Assembly (NCBI GenBank): GCA_021152765.1
Contig: JAGKUT010000014.1
Location: 1 to 10,680 of the forward strand
Direction of reading: 5' to 3'
Length of the DNA stretch: 10,680 nucleotides
DNA from: Actinomycetes bacterium
Lineage (GTDB): Bacteria > Bacillota_I > Bacilli_A > RF39 > UBA660
Part shown: positions 6,465 through 10,680 of the stretch, in pieces
Layout: each line of letters starts with the position of its first letter
Numbering within the stretch: position 1 is the stretch's first letter
Notes under the pieces: generated by a model
What the model saw: only the letters and a program-made list of their open reading frames with translations
Told to the model about the DNA's origin: nothing
Databases searched by the model: none
Translations under genes and position numbers: made by a program

Positions 6465-7733
6465 ATGAGAAATAGATTTGCTAATAGCAAAAATGGGGGG
6501 GGGTATTTAAATAATCCCCAGGGATTTACATTAATAGAATTACTAGCAGTAATAGTAATAATAGGATTACTAGCGGTATTAATAATACCAAAAGTAAGTG
6601 AAACAATTAAGAATGCAAGAGGTAATATAAATAAAGCCTCAGCAAATGGATTAACAAGAGTAGCGGAAAACTATTATATGGAACAGAAAACAATGATGAA
6701 AAGTTTTCAAGGATGTTCTTATAATTTTACAAATAATATAAATACATGTGATGGTATAGAATTTACAGGAGAAAAACCTGAAAATGGTATATTAAATATT
6801 GATAAAGATGGTGATATATCGATGGAAGTACAATTTGATAATGTATGTTATATTAAAAGTTATACTTCTAATGAGATTATATCTAAAAAATATGATGAAG
6901 ATACATGTAAAGTTGAATTTAATGGAAAATATATTAGTCCTTCTAGTACTGATACTCATAAAGGAATAGTGTATTTAGACCCAACTAATTTATTAAACAA
7001 ATGTAATGAAACAAATTATAGCAGTACGCCAGGTATAAAAACAGGATGTATGAAATTTTATATTTTTAAAGAAAATAACGATGGAACTATGGATATGATA
7101 TTAGATCATAATACTTCTGTTGGGATACCATGGAGTTTATATCAAGAAAATAGTTCGTATGTTAATTACAAAGGTCCAAGGGAAGCATTATATCAATTAT
7201 ATGAAGATACAAAAGATTGGAGTTGTATACCTTCACTGACATCATCTAATAATTATACTGTATCATGGACATATAGTGGTTCTAATCATTCATATACAAT
7301 AGATTATACAAAGAATTTAAGTGCTTCCAATAGTTATGAATATGATATAAATCCATCAGCATATAAAGCTAGATTTATAACCGCTGAAGAAGTTGCATTA
7401 ATAACTAATAATGATTGGTCATTAAGTAATCGTTGGTTTTATCTTGACAGTAAAAATCAAGTAAATGGTAGAACTTCGGATAATCCAAGTGATTATGCTT
7501 GGTTATATGAAAATGTATATGATTGTGAACAATATGGCTGCAAAAAACAAGATAATGTGCAAATATCCGGAAATTATGATTATGGTTATTGGACTAGTTC
7601 TACTAGCATAGATGATTCTTTTCACGCTTATGGGGGTGATCGTAAGGGTTTTATAGGATATAGTGATGTTAATAATATTTATTATGGTGTTCGCCCTGTT
7701 ATATCAGTTTCTAAGGCGATTTTGGGAATTTAA
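6465..7733 (+). CDS. Large type IV prepilin with adhesin-like C-terminal region
   Basis: The protein has 422 residues. Its 20-residue leader ends in the class III cleavage motif G20|FTLIE, with E25 at mature position 5, followed by the hydrophobic helix to about 42 that anchors pilins and packs them in the fibre. The prepilin peptidase encoded at the window's end should cut and methylate it. Residues 70-150 form a first globular part with C84, C95, C128 and C147. A short linker (SPSSTDTHKG) leads to a second region (167-422) with paired cysteines (C180/C195, C354/C359), many Trp/Tyr, and the closing pattern GYWTSSTS ... YYGVRPVISVSK, which recalls surface domains common in gut Firmicutes. Major pilins are usually 130-200 residues, so this is more likely a minor or tip pilin with binding function. 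A G9 tract lies in the leader codons. The N-terminal third prefers ATA and GTA codons, unlike the GTT/ATT-rich genes around it. Confidence 0.88.
   Translation: MRNRFANSKNGGGYLNNPQGFTLIELLAVIVIIGLLAVLIIPKVSETIKNARGNINKASANGLTRVAENYYMEQKTMMKSFQGCSYNFTNNINTCDGIEFTGEKPENGILNIDKDGDISMEVQFDNVCYIKSYTSNEIISKKYDEDTCKVEFNGKYISPSSTDTHKGIVYLDPTNLLNKCNETNYSSTPGIKTGCMKFYIFKENNDGTMDMILDHNTSVGIPWSLYQENSSYVNYKGPREALYQLYEDTKDWSCIPSLTSSNNYTVSWTYSGSNHSYTIDYTKNLSASNSYEYDINPSAYKARFITAEEVALITNNDWSLSNRWFYLDSKNQVNGRTSDNPSDYAWLYENVYDCEQYGCKKQDNVQISGNYDYGYWTSSTSIDDSFHAYGGDRKGFIGYSDVNNIYYGVRPVISVSKAILGI
6495..6503 (+). repeat. Homopolymer of nine G in the prepilin leader (candidate phase-variation tract)
   Basis: Nine consecutive G encode Gly11-Gly13 of the leader peptide. 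Removing one G gives GGT ATT TAA, and adding one gives GTA TTT AAA TAA, so both single-base slips stop translation before the pilin helix. CCCC at 6516-6519 can pair with the tract across a 12-base A+T loop. Confidence 0.9.
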
Positions 7734-7750
7734 AATATTTTTAAATACAT

Positions 7751-7783
7751 AAAAAGTCAATCTTATTTAAAAATTGACTTTTT
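7751..7783. terminator. Bidirectional terminator between convergent prepilin and yqfQ-like genes
   Basis: AAAAAGTCAAT (7751-7761) pairs perfectly over 11 bases with ATTGACTTTTT (7773-7783) around an 11-base loop. It has a T run on either strand, so it can end both genes; the minus-strand stop codon is only two bases away. Confidence 0.85.
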
Positions 7784-7784
7784 A

Positions 7785-8117
7785 TTATTGAAAAAATGTT
7801 GGATTGTTGTAATTTATTTGTTTATTATTTGTTGTTTCCTTTGTTTCATTTATTTGTTTAATTTCTTTTTGCTCCTTTTTTGGTGTATCTATTTTTTTAA
7901 ATTCGTTCATTATTTTGAACATTGTTTTTGCGTTATTTACCATTGGACCCATCTGTTTTATGACTGGTATTGTTTGGTTTACTATGTTTAGTGTTTTTTG
8001 TGTGTTTGAGAGTATTGAACTCCAATTAATTCCATTTTTAAATATTTTGCTTAATAGTCCTGTTTTTGCTGTTTGTTCTATGTAAGGTATTGTTCCGTAT
8101 GGAAAATAGTAATTCAT
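7785..8117 (-). CDS. YqfQ/VrrA-like small protein
   Basis: This is a 110-residue cytosolic-looking protein on the minus strand. Residues 32-70 contain WSSILSNTQKTLNIVNQ, then IPVIKQMGPMVNNAKTMFK, which matches the core of the YqfQ (VrrA-like) family of Bacillota. The start is Tyr/Pro-rich (MNYYFPYGTIPY) and the tail after 72 is charged and low-complexity (Lys/Glu/Asn/Gln), as in VrrA, where this part varies in length. The family's molecular role is not established. In Bacillus subtilis yqfQ lies a few genes downstream of sigA and yqfN (trmK), so its presence here supports the family call, although here it is inverted and separated by the prepilin gene. ATG at 8115-8117 is preceded by the ribosome site AGAAAGGA. 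The opposite-strand frame that overlaps it is a hydrophobic shadow. Confidence 0.75.
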   Translation of the reverse strand: MNYYFPYGTIPYIEQTAKTGLLSKIFKNGINWSSILSNTQKTLNIVNQTIPVIKQMGPMVNNAKTMFKIMNEFKKIDTPKKEQKEIKQINETKETTNNKQINYNNPTFFQ

Positions 8118-8138
8118 AAATATGATCCTTTCTAATAT

Positions 8139-8144
8139 ATTATA
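8139..8144 (-). promoter_or_regulatory. Candidate -10 box for the yqfQ-like gene
   Basis: On the minus strand this reads TATAAT, a perfect -10, 21 bases before the start codon. No convincing -35 box is seen at 16-18 bases (TAAAAC at best). It would be divergent from the pilC promoter. Confidence 0.3.
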
Positions 8145-8163
8145 TGTTTTTCTAAAAAAATGT

Positions 8164-8191
8164 TTTACTAATTTTTTATTTATGTTATAAT
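8164..8191 (+). promoter_or_regulatory. Promoter of pilC
   Basis: The -35 box is TTTACT (8164-8169) and the -10 box a perfect TATAAT (8186-8191), with a 16-base spacer. TG at 8183-8184, one base before the -10, makes it an extended -10. The predicted start near 8198 leaves a short leader holding the ribosome site. Confidence 0.75.
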
Positions 8192-8218
8192 ATTTTTAGT
8201 ATTTATAATAGAGTGAAT

Positions 8219-8227
8219 GGGTGTGAT
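8219..8227 (+). promoter_or_regulatory. Ribosome binding site of pilC
   Basis: GGGTGTGAT resembles GGAGGTGAT and lies six bases before ATG 8234. The earlier in-frame GTG at 8213 has no such site, so ATG 8234 is chosen. Confidence 0.55.
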
Positions 8228-8233
8228 ACTAGC

Positions 8234-10213
8234 ATGAGTAAGTTTTTGTTACGCTTTTGCGTGTATATTTATAAAGGGTTACGATTTATTGGTGGTAGTC
8301 TTTTAGTGGTTGTTAAAAAAATATTTTTTGTCGATAGTAAGCAGGAAATTGCGAAGTATAAAACTATTATCAGTCAAGAAAAAAAGAAACAGAAAAAGAT
8401 TGAAGAACGCGAGGCTTTACGTTTAAAAAAGGAAGCTTTAAAAAGCGAAAAGATTAATAAGGATAAAGAACTAAAGGTTAGCGGTAAAAATTCTAGGGCT
8501 TTTAGGATTGAAGAAAAAAGAAGAAAAAAATTAGAGAAAAAGGCAAGGAGAGAAAAGAAAAAAAATGAAAAAATAGTTAAATCAACTAATAATACATCTT
8601 CTAAGCCTAAAAAGATAAGTGAAAGAAGAAGATTAAAACAAGAGGCTAAACTTGCTAAAATGGAGACTCAAACTAAGGCTCGTATAATTAAGGAAAAAAT
8701 TAAAGAAGAAGAACTAAAGAAGAAACTTGAGTCAAATAAGAAAAGTAAAAAGTCAAAAAAAGGACAGTCTAAAAATGATAGTGTTACACTTAAGCAATTG
8801 ACATTTGCTGATAAGATAAATAATTTTGTTAAGAATCTTAAGAGTATTCCAAAAAAAACTAGTAAGTTTTTTAGGGATAAGTGGGCAAATACTAGTTTTG
8901 CTAAGAATAAAAAGAATAAGCTTGATTTAAATAGAAAAGCATTACTTGTTGAGTTTACTGGTAAAGATGCTGAACGTAGTGATGTTAAAGTAATGTATGA
9001 ATATATCGTTAAAGATCAAGATGGTAAAATTATTAAGGGCCATGCTGATGGTTATTCTAAGGTTGAGATTCATTCATATTTATTGAGTGAAGGATATGAA
9101 GTTTATAGTATTAGAACTAATAAATGGATTCAAATTTTATATGGTTCAAAAGGTACTAATAAAGTAAAAATTAAGACAAAAGATTTGATTTTCTTTACTA
9201 CTCAATTATCTACATATTTAAAATCAGGTATTACTTTGATTGAGTCATTGAAAATTTTAGCTCGTCAATATAAGAAAAAAACTTATAAGAAAATATTTAA
9301 GATGATTATATATGATTTATCAATGGGTGAGAATTTGAGTACTGCTATGGAGAATAGAGGTGTAGCATTTCCTAATTTATTGATAACTATGGTTAGATCT
9401 TCTGAAATGACTGGCGAGTTACCTGAAGTTTTAGATGATATGTCTGATTATTATACTGAAACTGAAAAAACTAGAAAGCAAATGATTACGGCTATGATGT
9501 ATCCTTCTATTGTATTTATATTTGCGTTAAGTGTTTTAACTTTTATTATGATTTATGTTATTCCTAAGTTTGTTGGTATTTACGATTCTATGGATGGGGT
9601 TGAAATACCTGCTTTAACTAAATTTATAATGAATACAAGTGATTTTGTTAGAAAAAATATATGGTTTATTTTAATTGGTGTTGTTGCTTTTGTATTTTTA
9701 TTTAGATTTGTTTATAAGAAAAATAGGAGTTTTAGAACTTTAATTCAATGGTCTTTGATGCATTTGCCTGTTATAAATAATATAATTATTTATAAGGAAA
9801 TAACTATGTTTACTAAGACTTTTGCATCATTACTTGCTCATAATGTATATATTACTGATAGTATGGAAATATTGAGTCGTGTTACGCAGAATGAAATATA
9901 TAAGAGTATTATATTTAATACCGTTACAAATTTGGCTCGTGGAGAAAGATTATCTGCTGAGTTTGATGGACATTGGGCTTTTCCAATCCCTGCATATGAG
10001 ATGATTGTTACTGGTGAACGTACTGGACAATTACCTGAAATGATGTCTAAGGTTTCCGCTTATTATCAGGAATTACATCAGAATTCTGTTACAAGAATTA
10101 AGACTTTTATCGAACCAATTTTAATTGTGTTCTTGACAGCAATGGTTGGTGTTATAGTATTATCTATAGTACTTCCAATGTTTAATATGTATCAATCAAT
10201 TCAACAAGTTTAG
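8234..10213 (+). CDS. pilC: Type IV pilus/type II secretion platform protein (PilC/GspF) with long basic N-terminal extension
   Basis: PilC is the inner-membrane platform on which pilin subunits are assembled by the cytosolic ATPase. This protein has 659 residues; the family norm is about 400. The ordinary PilC part starts near residue 250 with the short domain YEYIVKDQDGKIIKGHADGY. Next come the first GspF domain (about 316-415, FFTTQLSTYLKSGITLIESL), membrane helix 1 (422-446), helix 2 (476-496), the second GspF domain (about 520-620, FTKTFASLLAHNVYITDSME) and helix 3 (624-648). Both GspF repeats carry the conserved 'SSEMTGELPE'/'TGERTGQLPE' motif. The added N-terminus has a hydrophobic or amphipathic segment (3-33), then about 200 residues very rich in Lys, Glu and Arg that look like a charged coiled coil without Cys or Trp until the short aromatic patch near 211-218. 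Its function is unknown; it might bind membrane lipids, nucleic acid or the ATPase. It heads an operon with the peptidase gene eight bases downstream. Confidence 0.93.
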   Translation: MSKFLLRFCVYIYKGLRFIGGSLLVVVKKIFFVDSKQEIAKYKTIISQEKKKQKKIEEREALRLKKEALKSEKINKDKELKVSGKNSRAFRIEEKRRKKLEKKARREKKKNEKIVKSTNNTSSKPKKISERRRLKQEAKLAKMETQTKARIIKEKIKEEELKKKLESNKKSKKSKKGQSKNDSVTLKQLTFADKINNFVKNLKSIPKKTSKFFRDKWANTSFAKNKKNKLDLNRKALLVEFTGKDAERSDVKVMYEYIVKDQDGKIIKGHADGYSKVEIHSYLLSEGYEVYSIRTNKWIQILYGSKGTNKVKIKTKDLIFFTTQLSTYLKSGITLIESLKILARQYKKKTYKKIFKMIIYDLSMGENLSTAMENRGVAFPNLLITMVRSSEMTGELPEVLDDMSDYYTETEKTRKQMITAMMYPSIVFIFALSVLTFIMIYVIPKFVGIYDSMDGVEIPALTKFIMNTSDFVRKNIWFILIGVVAFVFLFRFVYKKNRSFRTLIQWSLMHLPVINNIIIYKEITMFTKTFASLLAHNVYITDSMEILSRVTQNEIYKSIIFNTVTNLARGERLSAEFDGHWAFPIPAYEMIVTGERTGQLPEMMSKVSAYYQELHQNSVTRIKTFIEPILIVFLTAMVGVIVLSIVLPMFNMYQSIQQV

Positions 10214-10221
10214 GAGGATTT

Positions 10222-10680
10222 ATGATTTATTTGACTTTTTTATGCTTTTTTATGCTTGGTGCTATATTAGGTTCATTTTATTATGTTGTTGCATATAGAA
10301 TACCTAAGGGAGAATCTATTATAAGTCCTCCTTCTCATTGCCCTAATTGTAATCATAGATTAGGACCACTTGAGTTGGTTCCGATTTTTTCCTGGTTATT
10401 ACAACTTGGTAAGTGTAAGAATTGTAAATGTAATATTTCCATATTTTATCCATTATTTGAAATTGTTTGTGGATTATTATTTGGCTTTTCTTATTTATCA
10501 TTTGGTTTTAGCCTTGATTTAATTGTTGTTTTGACATTTGTTTCAATGATTATGATAATTATTTTGAGTGATATTTATTATATGATAATAAGTGATGGTG
10601 TATTGATATTTTTTAGTATTTCATTATTTATTGAAATGTTTATTATATATGGATATAAATATGCTTTAATGCATTTGTTA
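10222..10680 (+). CDS. pilD: Prepilin peptidase (A24 family), C-terminus beyond window
   Basis: This membrane aspartic protease cuts the leader from prepilins and often N-methylates the new end; the prepilin at 6465 is its evident substrate. The first 153 residues are in the window. Residues 1-28 hold helix 1 and the conserved LGSFYYVVAYRIPKG pattern. Four cysteines follow as two CxxC pairs (C40/C43 and C65/C68), typical of the zinc-binding cytosolic loop linked to methylation activity. Further membrane helices begin at about 75. Two aspartates eight residues apart (D117 and D125, DIYYMIISD) match the first catalytic-site region; the second, GxGD, lies past the window end. AGGAGG at 10212-10217 is a strong ribosome site four bases before the ATG, and the gene follows pilC by eight bases in one operon. 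Confidence 0.93.
   Translation, partial: MIYLTFLCFFMLGAILGSFYYVVAYRIPKGESIISPPSHCPNCNHRLGPLELVPIFSWLLQLGKCKNCKCNISIFYPLFEIVCGLLFGFSYLSFGFSLDLIVVLTFVSMIMIIILSDIYYMIISDGVLIFFSISLFIEMFIIYGYKYALMHLL

Noticed and set aside
7788..7991. Hydrophobic 67-residue plus-strand frame
   Set aside because: It is antisense to the YqfQ-like gene, has no ribosome site or promoter, and starts within the terminator region.
8213..8233. GTG 8213 as pilC start
   Set aside because: No ribosome site precedes it, while GGGTGTGAT lies properly before ATG 8234. It remains possible, adding seven residues.
1..10680. CRISPR array, tRNA or rRNA genes, insertion sequences
   Set aside because: No spaced direct repeats, no tRNA-like cloverleaf sequence and no transposase-like frame or terminal inverted repeats were seen by eye.

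Overview
The window is about three-quarters A+T, uses T-rich codons and G-rich Shine-Dalgarno sites, and carries a T-box leader, a dnaG-rpoD-trmK cluster and a YqfQ-like gene. Together these point to the chromosome of a low-GC Gram-positive bacterium, probably a poorly characterised Bacilli/Mollicutes-related gut lineage. The placement is an inference from gene content; no species can be named.

Layout. (1) Positions 2-289 hold the broken end of a phage large-terminase gene that stops just where the ATP-binding loop should begin. (2) About 251-445 is a T-box leader, which senses uncharged tRNA, ending in an intrinsic terminator. It controls an unknown 185-residue protein (464-1021) and threonyl-tRNA synthetase (1038-2801), which lacks the usual N-terminal TGS domain. 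(3) After a terminator and a clear promoter comes a tightly overlapping macromolecular-synthesis operon: primase dnaG, housekeeping sigma factor rpoD and tRNA methyltransferase trmK. It closes with a terminator whose loop supplies the -35 box of the next promoter. (4) From 6465 onward is a type IV pilus (competence/T4P) region: a large prepilin with a lectin/adhesin-like C-terminal part, a convergent YqfQ-like gene on the minus strand, an unusually long PilC/GspF platform protein, and the start of a prepilin peptidase cut by the window edge.

How the genes work together. The left half is translation and replication housekeeping: thrS answers to tRNA charging, while dnaG, rpoD and trmK are translationally coupled. 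The right half is a surface-appendage system: the peptidase processes the prepilin and PilC is the inner-membrane assembly platform. No assembly ATPase is visible and it must lie outside the window.

The most striking signal is a run of nine G (6495-6503) in the leader-peptide codons of the prepilin gene. Gain or loss of one G puts a TAA stop within a few codons, so this looks like an ON/OFF phase-variation switch for a pilin/adhesin. Other points of interest are the roughly 240-residue Lys-rich extension of PilC, a strong hairpin inside trmK, the prophage scar abutting the T-box, and the triple 9-bp repeat at the thrS start.
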